From positions 197,839 through 261,838 of the forward strand of contig NZ_FXTS01000005.1 in NCBI RefSeq assembly GCF_900182785.1: 64,000 bases of DNA, read 5' to 3'. The DNA comes from Oceanospirillum linum. GTDB taxonomy: Bacteria > Pseudomonadota > Gammaproteobacteria > Pseudomonadales > Halomonadaceae. Below are positions 36,750-45,442 of the stretch, one piece after another. Each line of letters opens with the position of its first letter. Position 1 is the first letter of the stretch. Below the pieces are notes generated by a model. It searched no databases. It was not told where the DNA came from and was given only the letters and a program-made list of their open reading frames with translations. Made by a program: the position numbers and the translations under genes.

Positions 36750-37160
36750 ATGGCTAAGAAAAAGGGACGTTCAAAAATTGCAGCATTGCCGATTCGTTAT
36801 CACAAAAAGAAGGGGCTACAGATCTGCCTGATTACATCCCGCAAACACAGGCACTGGATCGTGCCGACGGGAAAGCCGGAGAGCAAGCTGAGCAATAGGG
36901 ATGTTGCTCAGCTGGAAGCCTATGAAGAAGCCGGTGTACTGGGTCGCGCCAGCCGAAAACAGCGCTTCAGTCTCCGCACCCGCTCCCTCAGCAAACAGGT
37001 GAAACGTAACCTGACGCTCTACCCGCTAAAGGTACGTAAAGAACTGAAACACTGGCCGGAAGATGACCAACGCAGCCGGAAATGGATCAAAGCCAGCAAC
37101 CTGGCCAAACACTTGGGCGATATATCCCTGGCCAAGAAAATCACCCACCAGCTGCTCTGA
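36750..37160 (+). CDS. NUDIX hydrolase, DIPP/NUDT3-like
   Basis: A 136-residue NUDIX protein (start ATG 36750; an in-frame ATG at 36735 is possible). The Nudix box reads GKPESKLSNRDVAQLEAYEEAG: G-x5, then L where E is usual, and LE-A-Y-EE-A-G in place of RE-U-x-EE-x-G, so the metal-binding glutamates LE and EE are kept. The preceding ITSRKHRHWIVPTGKPE is characteristic of the diphosphoinositol/ApnA subfamily; some members hydrolyse polyphosphate. It is very basic (K/R rich), a feature that suits a polyanion substrate. It ends the operon, followed by a terminator. Confidence 0.82.
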   Translation: MAKKKGRSKIAALPIRYHKKKGLQICLITSRKHRHWIVPTGKPESKLSNRDVAQLEAYEEAGVLGRASRKQRFSLRTRSLSKQVKRNLTLYPLKVRKELKHWPEDDQRSRKWIKASNLAKHLGDISLAKKITHQLL

Positions 37161-37172
37161 TTCTGAAAGCGA

Positions 37173-37206
37173 AAAAAGCCCGACTACTAATCAGCAGCCG
37201 GGCTTT
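37173..37206. terminator. Bidirectional terminator between the NUDIX and binding-protein genes
   Basis: AAAGCCCG (37175-37182) pairs with CGGGCTTT (37199-37206) around a 16-nt loop; an A6 run on one side gives a T6 tract on the minus strand. It ends the Pho-box operon and the convergent binding-protein gene. Confidence 0.8.
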
Positions 37207-37293
37207 ATCAAGATGGACATTTCTGCCCGGATAACAAGAGGTGGACTAACGAGTTAACATCGCCTTACAGCACCGGATAAGGAATCATGGCAC

Positions 37294-38514
37294 TCAGCCT
37301 TTAGCTACTAAATGACACTTAGACTCTGATAACGGCCGGAAGGCCTGGTCTGCCGGAATGGTGCGCAGAATTTTAAACAGGTCCCATTCTCCTTTTGACT
37401 CTGAAGGTTTTTTAACTTCAGCCAGATACATATCGTGGATCATACGCCCGTCATCACGGATACGACCGTTGGTAGCAAAGAAGTCATTAACCGGTGTACT
37501 CTTCATCTCATTCAAAACAGTTTGGGAGTCATCCGTACCCGTCTTCTCAACGGCTTTTAAGTAGTGCATGGTTGAAGAATAAACACCTGCATGTACCATG
37601 GTTGGCATGGTACCGGTCTCTTTATAGAAACGTTTTGACCAGGTGCGCGTTTCAGGTGTTCGGTCCCAATAAAAGCCGGTGGTCAGTTGTAATCCCTGTG
37701 TGGTTTCAAGACCAAGGCTTTTCACATCGTGCAGGAAGACCAGAAGCCCCGCTAATTTCTGACCCGACGCCACAACACCGAACTCTTTCGCCGTTTTCAG
37801 TGCATTAATCGTATCGGCACCCGCATTAGCCAGACCAACAATCTTGGCGCCAGAAGCCTGGGCCTGCAAAATAAAGGAGGAGAAATCGCTGGTGGCCAGA
37901 GGGTGTCGTACAGCGCCAACAACCTTACCACCACTACCTTTAACAACGGATGCTACATCGCCCTCCATCGCATGACCAAAGGCATAGTCAGCGGTCAAAA
38001 AGAACCAACTGTCGCCACCTTCTTTTACAACAGCCTCACCGGTACCATGGGCCATCGCATAGGTATCATAAACATAGTGTACTGAATTCGGTGTGCAATA
38101 CTGATTGGTTATCGATGAAGAAGCAGACCCGGACACAATAGAGAGTTTATCTTTTGACTCCACAACTTTATTTACCGCGATGGTTACCGCCGAAGAAACC
38201 ATCCCCGCCACCAGGTCAATATTATTGGTATCGATCCACTGTCGAACCTTATTGGCACCGATATCCGGCTTATTCTGATCATCTGCAGCAACAATCGTGA
38301 TGTTCTTTCCGTTAACCTTGCCCCCAAAGTCCGCAATTGCCATTTTGGCAGCGGTCAGACCATTAGGGCCTGCCAGGGGGCTGTATGTGCCGGACATATC
38401 TGCAATATAACCAATGCGAACTTCATTATCTGATATTCCAGCGGCATGAGAACCAGCAGATAAAGCTAAAGCCGAAAGTACGCCAGCAGATATTTTTTTC
38501 AGTTTTAAACGCAT
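37294..38514 (-). CDS. ABC transporter substrate-binding protein, branched-chain amino acid (LivJ/K-like) family
   Basis: A 406-residue periplasmic binding protein. Signal peptide LKLKKISAGVLSALALSAGSHA (cleavage near 24), then type I periplasmic-binding fold marks: GYIADMSGTYSPLAG, MAIADFGGKVNGKNI, AADDQNKPDIGANKV and YAMAHGTGEAV. Start ATG 38514 has AAGGA at 7 nt, better than an in-frame ATG at 38550. No permease or ATPase gene is near, so it is an orphan that either uses a remote transporter or acts as a sensor. It is downstream of an acyl-CoA ligase gene (90 bp) in the beta-oxidation cluster, suggesting the ligand is an organic acid or acyl compound; inference. Confidence 0.88.
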   Translation of the reverse strand: MRLKLKKISAGVLSALALSAGSHAAGISDNEVRIGYIADMSGTYSPLAGPNGLTAAKMAIADFGGKVNGKNITIVAADDQNKPDIGANKVRQWIDTNNIDLVAGMVSSAVTIAVNKVVESKDKLSIVSGSASSSITNQYCTPNSVHYVYDTYAMAHGTGEAVVKEGGDSWFFLTADYAFGHAMEGDVASVVKGSGGKVVGAVRHPLATSDFSSFILQAQASGAKIVGLANAGADTINALKTAKEFGVVASGQKLAGLLVFLHDVKSLGLETTQGLQLTTGFYWDRTPETRTWSKRFYKETGTMPTMVHAGVYSSTMHYLKAVEKTGTDDSQTVLNEMKSTPVNDFFATNGRIRDDGRMIHDMYLAEVKKPSESKGEWDLFKILRTIPADQAFRPLSESKCHLVAKG

Positions 38515-38604
38515 AAGGTCTTCCTTTGTTGTTTTTGTTTTTTTACTCATTTGCGTAACAACCTCCCTGCTACACAGGGAGGGCGGGCAAAGCTTCGATC
38601 CTTT

Positions 38605-40194
38605 CTAAGCGGTCTGGGCAAACTGATCGCGTAACGTGCGCTTCAGCAGTTTACCTGCCGTATTCTTCGGCAGCTGGTCAACAAAGTGAACCTGCTTCGG
38701 CACCTTGAACGCTGCCAGATGTTCTTTAGCATGTCGGATAAGCATCGTTTCATCCACTTCCACACCCGGCTTCAGTACCACAACAGCAGCAATTGCCTCG
38801 ATCCATTTCTCATCCGGCACCCCGATAACGGCCACCTCAGCAATGGATGTGTGGGTATAGAGCGCTTCTTCCACATCACGACTGGCAACAAGAACGCCAC
38901 CGGTATTCACCACATCTTTAATGCGGTCAACAATATAGATATAGCCTTCTTCATCCTGTATCCCAAGATCCCCGGAGTGGAACCAGCCATTATTAAAGGC
39001 CTCCGCCGTCTCTTCCGGCTTATTCCAGTACCCCACCATCAGGTGCGGCGACTGATGCACCAGCTCACCCTGCTGACCCGGAGCACAATCCTCACCGGTC
39101 ACCGGGTCTACAATCCGTGTACAGACAGAAGACACAGGTCGTCCACATGAACTTGGACGGTCTTTATGCTCCGCAGGTGTCAGAACCGTTGCCAGAGGGG
39201 CGATCTCACTCTGGCCATAGCAGTTGTACAAACCAGACTCAGGCAGACGCTGCTCCAGCTCGTGTACAATCGGTTCCGGCATAATAGATGCGCCGTAATA
39301 AAGCTTCTTCAGATGTTGCAGCTCAGCATCCACAAAGTCGTCATGGCGTAACAGAGCGATCCATACCGTGGGTGGCGCAAAAAAGCTGTTTAGTTTTTCC
39401 TCTTTCAGCAAGCGCAGGATCTGATCCGGTGTAGGCGTATCGATCAGATAAGAAAAAGACCCCTGAAGCAAAGCAGGCATACTGAAGACATGCATCTGCG
39501 CAGAGTGGTAAAGCGGCAGCGCGGCAAGGCCACGATCATCCGATGAGAGATCAAGGTGATTGATACAGCTGTTATATTCCGACATCAAAGAGCGGTGGGT
39601 ATGCATAGCCCCTTTAGGGTCAGAGGTCGTGCCGGAAGTATAGAGAATCTGCACCACGTCATCATCACTCAACTCAAGATCCGGAGTGGTGTCGTTCCCG
39701 GAGGAATCCAAAGCCATGGTCAGAATATCCAGCTTTTCACCGGAACCTGCCGCAGGATCAGCCCCATGCAGACTACCGTGCAGAGCCAGTCCTGCCTGAT
39801 CATATACTTCATCAATATGGGCTTTAAGGCTGGAGTCAGAGAAAAGCGCTTTTGCGCCGGACTGGTTCAGGATATAGAGCAGCTCATCCTTGACCAGAGC
39901 AAAATTCACGGGTACATGGATCAACCCTGCTTTAGCACAGGCAAGAAAAAGCAGCAGATAAGCATCTGAATTTTTACCATAGGCTGCCACGCGGTCACCT
40001 TTTTGCAGACCAGAACGGATCAGCTGATTAGCGACTCGGTTCGCCGCCAGATTTAATTCAGCAAAGGTCCAGTATCTGTCCGCATACTGCAGGGCAACTT
40101 TATTGTTATTGCGGCGGGCCGAGCGCTCCAGGCCTGAACCTAAAGTGTTACGGGTAGCCTGAGAAATCACTTGAGCCATATCCATTGTCGTCAT
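38605..40194 (-). CDS. AMP-forming acyl-CoA synthetase
   Basis: A 529-residue ANL-superfamily ligase that activates a carboxylic acid with ATP and CoA. The P-loop is YTSGTTSDPKGAMHTH (about 190), the A5 motif NCYGQSEIAP near 320, the A7 GWFHSGDLG near 405 and the A8/A10 RIKDVVNTGG...LPKNTAGKLLKR with the adenylation lysine near 515. All catalytic motifs are present. It fits with FadN, thiolase and acyl-CoA dehydrogenase genes upstream on the same strand as the first step of a fatty or organic acid pathway. The spacer of 233 bp to the fadN gene holds its own possible operator (40301-40337). Substrate not readable. Confidence 0.93.
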   Translation of the reverse strand: MTTMDMAQVISQATRNTLGSGLERSARRNNNKVALQYADRYWTFAELNLAANRVANQLIRSGLQKGDRVAAYGKNSDAYLLLFLACAKAGLIHVPVNFALVKDELLYILNQSGAKALFSDSSLKAHIDEVYDQAGLALHGSLHGADPAAGSGEKLDILTMALDSSGNDTTPDLELSDDDVVQILYTSGTTSDPKGAMHTHRSLMSEYNSCINHLDLSSDDRGLAALPLYHSAQMHVFSMPALLQGSFSYLIDTPTPDQILRLLKEEKLNSFFAPPTVWIALLRHDDFVDAELQHLKKLYYGASIMPEPIVHELEQRLPESGLYNCYGQSEIAPLATVLTPAEHKDRPSSCGRPVSSVCTRIVDPVTGEDCAPGQQGELVHQSPHLMVGYWNKPEETAEAFNNGWFHSGDLGIQDEEGYIYIVDRIKDVVNTGGVLVASRDVEEALYTHTSIAEVAVIGVPDEKWIEAIAAVVVLKPGVEVDETMLIRHAKEHLAAFKVPKQVHFVDQLPKNTAGKLLKRTLRDQFAQTA

Positions 40195-40300
40195 ACGACA
40201 CCTCTCTTCTAAGATTTTTGTTTTTGTTCTGTTTTTATTAAGAGTTGAGTTTTAAAGAACAGGCGCCACCTAGTTAATAACGCCTGCAAACTGCTAGCAA

Positions 40301-40337
40301 TGGCCATAACGGTCGTTATTATTGATCGTAATGGCCA
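40301..40337. promoter_or_regulatory. Palindromic operator-like site upstream of the acyl-CoA synthetase gene
   Basis: TGGCCATAACG (40301-40311) is mirrored by CGTAATGGCCA (40327-40337) with one mismatch. Nested inside is a perfect 14-bp palindrome ATAACGGTCGTTAT (40306-40319). It lies about 110 bp before the ligase start, upstream of a CAGGCG/CGCCTG stem (40260-40286). A TetR/FadR-type dimer site is plausible; no gene in the window identifies the protein. Confidence 0.45.
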
Positions 40338-40427
40338 ACATGATTAAATAAAACCTTCCTAATGTTGCTTAATACCGCACAACTGTGCCTGCTATAAATC
40401 ACAACCCAGGCGTACCCGCAGGCAAGA

Positions 40428-42737
40428 TCAGTTTTTCAGCGGCTTGCCGGTTTCCAGCAGGTGCTTCATCCGGGCAACGCAAGCGGCGTGCTGGGCCAGG
40501 TCCTGATCGGTAGCCAGCTCCCGTTGATCAAAAGCGTCATACCATCCCTCTGCGTCAGCGCTATTCAACAGGGACAACAGTGCCTGTTCCAGGGTTGACT
40601 GATAGCTGCCATCCGCCAACGGAGCGTCGGGTTGCCAGGGTATTAATGGCCGAGGATCAGCACCAACAGCGACCTGTCTTTTACCGGTTAGGGATCGGGT
40701 CACGGTAATGGCATCACCCAGCAACCGGTCTGGATTCATGCTGACAGCACTCCGGTCTGCAACCAGCCCCATCCTTATGGCCTCAAAGGCTGAATGACTG
40801 ACCTGTGCCGACTTAAGCGTATTGAATGTTGTTTCTACGGCCCGCTCACGGCCATAAAGTGCTGCCGTATGCTTCAGCATTTTTTTACATCCCCCCCAGC
40901 CAGGCACAATACCAACCTGTGCTTCGACCAGACCCAATTGAGCCTCTGCAGCAAGCTGCACATAATGACAGTGCATCAACAGCTCTACACCGCCACCCAG
41001 AGCTTTTCCGGAAACTGCAGCGACAACGGGAACCGGAGCAGCCTCAATTCTCTGAAATAACCGCTGTCCATAGCGAATATAATCCTCAAGCCCCCCGCTA
41101 TCCCTCAATTGCATAAACTCTTTAAGATCAGCCCCGGCAGCAAAGACAGAACCACTACTGGCAATCAGAAGCGCCTGATGACCAGCAATAGCCTTGTCCA
41201 AAGCAACGTCCAACTCACCCAGCAAAGTGGTGTTGAGCGTATTAATCCGGGCGGAAAGCTCGAAGCAAAGCAGCTCATCATCCAGCTGCCAGAGGCGACT
41301 GAACTGGCCTTCTATCAACGGCTGTCCCTGGGTCAGATCAGACCAGAGCACAATACCTTCAGCCCGGCGAATGGGCTGATACCCCTCGGTTAAAGTCAGC
41401 TGATGAGTCACTCCGTCAATCTGGCAGTAACCGGGTTTATCTCCTGCTGACGCCTGTTGCAGCCAAGGTGCAGTTTTGGCAAAAGCCATCGGATCGCGGT
41501 TCTGTTCCTCATGAAGCAGCGCATCAAAGGTTGATGCACCGATTCGGTCTCTTAGTTCAAAAGGCCCAAATCGCCAGTTGTAGCCCAAGCGCATAGCGGT
41601 ATCGATTGCGTCGATATCTTCGGCGACGTCCGGCAGAAGGCTGGCAGCATAGGCGATGACACGACTCAACACCCGGCGGGCATATTCACCACCTTTATCA
41701 TCTGTCTGCACCAGCGCGGAAAGATCACCTTTCTTCAATTGCAGACTGGGCCAGTCCGTCTTGTCAGACAGCATCTGATACTCAAGGGTCATCAAGTTAA
41801 GCTGATGGCGCTGCTTCAACCCCTGATCATTTATGCTCTGACGGTAGAAACCCTGCAAGACCTTGCCTTTGCGGCCGTGCCAGCCTTTTTCGATCATGGT
41901 GCTGATAAGCTCCGGTGAACGGGCGTATCGCTGGAAGGCATCTTCTTCCGGCAGCAGGCGACTAAGACTTGCAGTAACCTCCGGCATCAGATCAATGCCA
42001 CACAGATCCCAGAGGCCAAAAACGCCCGTTCTGGGGAAACCACAAAGCTGCATGACCTGATCAGCCTGCTGAACGTCTAATTCAAGTGAGACTGCTTCCT
42101 GTAACGCCACCTGCATCCAGTAGACACCCAGGCGATTAGCGATAAATCCCGGGCGATCCGCGCAGGTGATCAGAGTTTTCCCCATCCCTTTATCGTTGAA
42201 AGCTTTGAGTGCTGCCAACCCTTCCGGTGAAGTCTCATCAGTAGAAACAAACTCGACCAGTCGCATATAGCGCGGTGGATTAAAGAAGTGTGTCACCACA
42301 AAGTGTTGACGAAAACCGTCACTCATCCCATCCAACAGATGCTTTAACGGCAGAGTGGATGTATTCGAAGAAACCATGCAATGCGCAGAGCGAACCTGAT
42401 CAATTCTTTGATACAGGGCCCGTTTAACATCCAGTCGCTCGACAATCGCTTCCACAATCCAGTCCTGTCCAGCCAGCTCTGAAAAATGATCTTCTGTATT
42501 GCCCACCGTGATACGATCAGCCACGCCGGAAGACATCAGAGCCCCCCGGGAGCCATCTTTGATCATTCGCTCCAATGCGCCAGCGGCAATCAGGTTACGC
42601 TCAGCAAAAGAGTCACCCTCAGATGGTCGGTCCAACAGCAGTACCTGAGCACCGGCATTAGCCGCCTGAGCCGCAATCCCTGCCCCCATAACACCGGCAC
42701 CGATTACGGCAACCCTCCTGATTTGCGTATCAGTCAT
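40428..42737 (-). CDS. fadN: 3-hydroxyacyl-CoA dehydrogenase / enoyl-CoA hydratase fusion (FadN-like)
   Basis: A 769-residue bifunctional enzyme catalysing hydration and NAD-dependent oxidation in beta-oxidation. The order is dehydrogenase first, hydratase second, the reverse of FadB/FadJ and the same as Bacillus FadN. NAD fold GAGVMGAGIAAQ is at 13-24, then SSNTSTLP and HFFNPPRYM; the hydratase half has GSVFAAGADLKEF, GKALGGGVELLMHCHY and EAQVGIVPGWGG. The ATG at 42737 has AAGGAG 8 nt upstream and overlaps the thiolase stop by one base (TGATG), so translation is coupled. A GTG at 42746 is less likely. Confidence 0.92.
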   Translation of the reverse strand: MTDTQIRRVAVIGAGVMGAGIAAQAANAGAQVLLLDRPSEGDSFAERNLIAAGALERMIKDGSRGALMSSGVADRITVGNTEDHFSELAGQDWIVEAIVERLDVKRALYQRIDQVRSAHCMVSSNTSTLPLKHLLDGMSDGFRQHFVVTHFFNPPRYMRLVEFVSTDETSPEGLAALKAFNDKGMGKTLITCADRPGFIANRLGVYWMQVALQEAVSLELDVQQADQVMQLCGFPRTGVFGLWDLCGIDLMPEVTASLSRLLPEEDAFQRYARSPELISTMIEKGWHGRKGKVLQGFYRQSINDQGLKQRHQLNLMTLEYQMLSDKTDWPSLQLKKGDLSALVQTDDKGGEYARRVLSRVIAYAASLLPDVAEDIDAIDTAMRLGYNWRFGPFELRDRIGASTFDALLHEEQNRDPMAFAKTAPWLQQASAGDKPGYCQIDGVTHQLTLTEGYQPIRRAEGIVLWSDLTQGQPLIEGQFSRLWQLDDELLCFELSARINTLNTTLLGELDVALDKAIAGHQALLIASSGSVFAAGADLKEFMQLRDSGGLEDYIRYGQRLFQRIEAAPVPVVAAVSGKALGGGVELLMHCHYVQLAAEAQLGLVEAQVGIVPGWGGCKKMLKHTAALYGRERAVETTFNTLKSAQVSHSAFEAIRMGLVADRSAVSMNPDRLLGDAITVTRSLTGKRQVAVGADPRPLIPWQPDAPLADGSYQSTLEQALLSLLNSADAEGWYDAFDQRELATDQDLAQHAACVARMKHLLETGKPLKN

Positions 42738-43942
42738 CAGCGACACTCCTTCAGGTTTTCAATGATCAGAGCGACACCCTGTCCTCCACCAATACACATG
42801 GTCATCAGGCCGTAGCGACCACCGGTCCGCTCCAGCTCATAGAGGGCTTTCAGAGTAATGATTGAACCGGTTGCCCCCACCGGATGACCATGGGCCACCG
42901 CCCCACCATTTGGGTTCACCTTGGCAGGATCCAGGCCCAGGGTTTCCGTTACCGCCATCGCCTGGGCCGCAAAGGCTTCGTTGGACTCGATCACATCCAG
43001 ATCTGCGACGGTTAAGCCCGCATTCTCCAGTGCCCGCTTCACCGCAGGGATCGGCCCCAACCCCATCAGATCAGGTTCAACACCGGCAAAGGCATAGCTC
43101 ACAAAGCGAGCCCGGGGCTTCAGCCCCCGTTTCGCGGCTTCCTGTGCGGAGGTCAACACCATTGCAGCGGCACCATCATTGATACCGGAAGCGTTTCCAG
43201 CCGTTACCAATCCCTCTTTTTTAAAGGCAGGCTTCAGACGCGCCAGGTCTTCTGCCGTGATATCTGCCCGCACATGTTCATCCGCTGCAAAAAGCTGAGT
43301 TTGCCCGCGCTTTCTGATCTCAACCGGCACGATCTGGGACGCAAACCGCCCCTCGCGGATACCCCGGGCCGCTCTCTGGTGGCTGGTCAATGCAAAAGCA
43401 TCCAGTTGCTGGCGACGGTAACCGTAACGATCGGCAATCTTTTCTGCGGTCATTCCCATATGACCGCTATCAAAGGGGTCGCTGAGAATATCCAGCGTCA
43501 TATCCAGGGTTTTGCCATCCCCCATACGCTGACCAAAGCGCATATTGGGCAGCAGATACGCCCCCTGGCTCATACTCTCTGCACCACCGGCCAGTGCGAT
43601 GCGACTATCACCCGCCGCTATCATCTGGGCTGCGGAGATCAGGGACTGCACTGAAGAGCCACAGAGACGATTCACATTCAAAGCCGCAGACGCCACCGGC
43701 AGACCTGAGTTCAAAGCGATATGCCGGGCCAGGTACACATCCTGAGGGGCCGTGGTGATAATATGACCAAAGACAGCGTGGTCGATATCCGATGCAGGCA
43801 CCCCAGCCCGTTGAATCGCCTCTTTCGCGACGAAGGTTCCCAGCTCCGCCGGAGAGAACGAACTCAGAGAGCCACCAAAACGTCCTATCCCAGTACGGGC
43901 ACCGTCAAGAATCACGACCTGAGACAGATCGATTGCAGACAT
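42737..43942 (-). CDS. fadA: Acetyl-CoA C-acyltransferase (thiolase)
   Basis: A 401-residue thiolase performing the final cleavage of beta-oxidation. Nucleophile Cys94 in NRLCGSSVQS, the catalytic His and Cys in AHGHPVGATG (near 357) and TMCIGGGQG (near 387), and the ESNEAFAAQA segment are all present. It is coupled to fadN by overlapping stop and start codons and lies 84 bp from the acyl-CoA dehydrogenase gene; with fadN it gives the same fadN-fadA-fadE order as in Bacillus. Thiolase type (degradative rather than acetyl-CoA acetyltransferase) is inferred from this context. Confidence 0.94.
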   Translation of the reverse strand: MSAIDLSQVVILDGARTGIGRFGGSLSSFSPAELGTFVAKEAIQRAGVPASDIDHAVFGHIITTAPQDVYLARHIALNSGLPVASAALNVNRLCGSSVQSLISAAQMIAAGDSRIALAGGAESMSQGAYLLPNMRFGQRMGDGKTLDMTLDILSDPFDSGHMGMTAEKIADRYGYRRQQLDAFALTSHQRAARGIREGRFASQIVPVEIRKRGQTQLFAADEHVRADITAEDLARLKPAFKKEGLVTAGNASGINDGAAAMVLTSAQEAAKRGLKPRARFVSYAFAGVEPDLMGLGPIPAVKRALENAGLTVADLDVIESNEAFAAQAMAVTETLGLDPAKVNPNGGAVAHGHPVGATGSIITLKALYELERTGGRYGLMTMCIGGGQGVALIIENLKECR

Positions 43943-44026
43943 AGCAGAATCCTTTTGTTTATTGTTTTCTGGTTGGATTTTTGATTATTACTGTTTCCGG
44001 TTGCATAGCGCACATACCGCCCGCTC

Positions 44027-45205
44027 TTACTTACCCAATAGCGAGCGGGCGATTACCTCTTTCATAATTTCAGAGGTACCGGCATAAATCGTTTGGATAC
44101 GGGCATCCACATAGAAACGGGAGATGGGATATTCTGTGGTGTAGCCATAGCCACCGAACAGCTGCAGGCACTCATCGATGGTTTTACACTGCATCTCACT
44201 GAGCTGCAGCTTGAGGATCGCAGCATCCGTCGCACTCATCCTCCCTTCACTGTAGCGCTGCATACACTGGTTAAAGTAAGCCCGGCCCAACTCAACCTGC
44301 GCGTTCACCTCCGCCAGTTTGAAGCGGGTGTTCTGAAAATCGGCAATGCGCTGCCCAAAGGCTTTTCGTTCCTGCACATAATCCAGGGTCAGCTGCAGCG
44401 CCCCTTCCATCGCCCCCAATGCCTGAGATGCGACCCCAAGACGCTCTCGGGGCAGCTCCTGCATCAGGTAGGTGAAGCCCTTGTTCAGCTCACCCAGCAA
44501 GGCATCTTCCGGTACGATCAGCTCTTCAAAGAACAGTTCAGCGGTATCGCTGGAGTGCTGGCCGATCTTATGGATCCCCTTACCCCGTGAAAAACCCGGC
44601 AGGCGGGTATCCACCAGAAAGAGAGAGACCCCTTTGGCACCGGCCTGAGGATCTGTTTTTGCACACACGATCACCATATCCGCCAGCAGACCATTGGTGA
44701 TAAAGATCTTGGAGCCATTTATCTTCCAGCCACCGGATACCTTCTCAGCACGGGTTCTGAGGGCAGCCAGATCACTACCGGCACCGGGCTCGGTCATCGC
44801 GATAGCCCCCAGCACCTCACCGGAAGCCATTTTCGGCAACCAATACTGCTTCTGGGCTTCAGAGCCGATATGAAGAAGATAGGGCATCACAATATTGGCA
44901 TGGATGTTATAGCCACTAGCGACACCACCGTAGCCATAGCGGGAGATCGTTTCACACACCAGCTGGCTGATGGGGAAATCTGTACCGGCTCCACCATAGA
45001 CCTCCGGCAGATCAACCCCCAACAAGCCCGCTTCACCAAAGGTGTTCCAAAGGGAGCGCGGAACCTGATGCGCCGCCTCCCACTGCTCAAAGTAGGGTTC
45101 AACCTCCTGTTGCAGAAAGCGTTGAACCATCTCAGCAAAGAGCGGGGCATCATCCCCATAAACAGAGGCTGATAAAGAACGTTGAGAAGAAACAGATGTA
45201 TTCAT
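44027..45205 (-). CDS. Acyl-CoA dehydrogenase (FadE-like)
   Basis: A flavoprotein of about 393 residues that makes the 2,3-enoyl-CoA in the first oxidation step. Visible marks are AMTEPGAGSDLAALRT, WKINGSKIFITNG, QLFGGYGYTTEYPISRFYVDARI and IYAGTSEIMKEVIARSL. The position of the MCAD catalytic glutamate (EGT) is AGT here, as in long-chain and isovaleryl-CoA dehydrogenases, where the base lies on another helix. Start: ATG at 45205 or GTG at 45220; GGTGAG favours the ATG. It is the first gene of the operon, divergent from an AraC-type regulator. Confidence 0.92.
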   Translation of the reverse strand: MNTSVSSQRSLSASVYGDDAPLFAEMVQRFLQQEVEPYFEQWEAAHQVPRSLWNTFGEAGLLGVDLPEVYGGAGTDFPISQLVCETISRYGYGGVASGYNIHANIVMPYLLHIGSEAQKQYWLPKMASGEVLGAIAMTEPGAGSDLAALRTRAEKVSGGWKINGSKIFITNGLLADMVIVCAKTDPQAGAKGVSLFLVDTRLPGFSRGKGIHKIGQHSSDTAELFFEELIVPEDALLGELNKGFTYLMQELPRERLGVASQALGAMEGALQLTLDYVQERKAFGQRIADFQNTRFKLAEVNAQVELGRAYFNQCMQRYSEGRMSATDAAILKLQLSEMQCKTIDECLQLFGGYGYTTEYPISRFYVDARIQTIYAGTSEIMKEVIARSLLGK

Positions 45206-45442
45206 AGTGTCGATACTCACCGGCTGTCTTACTGCAGTATTGAATCTTGTTGTCTAACGCGATTGATAACAAAGGCCATTTAATCGGTTATCTTTTGGGC
45301 GCAGAATGATGAACCCGGTCGATTTAATTGATCAAAACGGCCAGGCGATCGATTCCGTCAGACAGACAGCTGGATCTTAGGTCGGGAATGTAATAGCGTT
45401 GGGGCACATCTTTCTTAAAAACAATAATAAGACATCAACAGC
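45206..45442. promoter_or_regulatory. Divergent control region between the acyl-CoA dehydrogenase and AraC-type genes
   Basis: About 240 bp without a gene. A GATAAC/GTTATC inverted repeat (about 45263-45290, 16-bp spacer) and CGATTTAATTGATC-type half-sites nearby could be operators for the adjacent regulator. No strong -10/-35 pair stands out. Confidence 0.35.
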
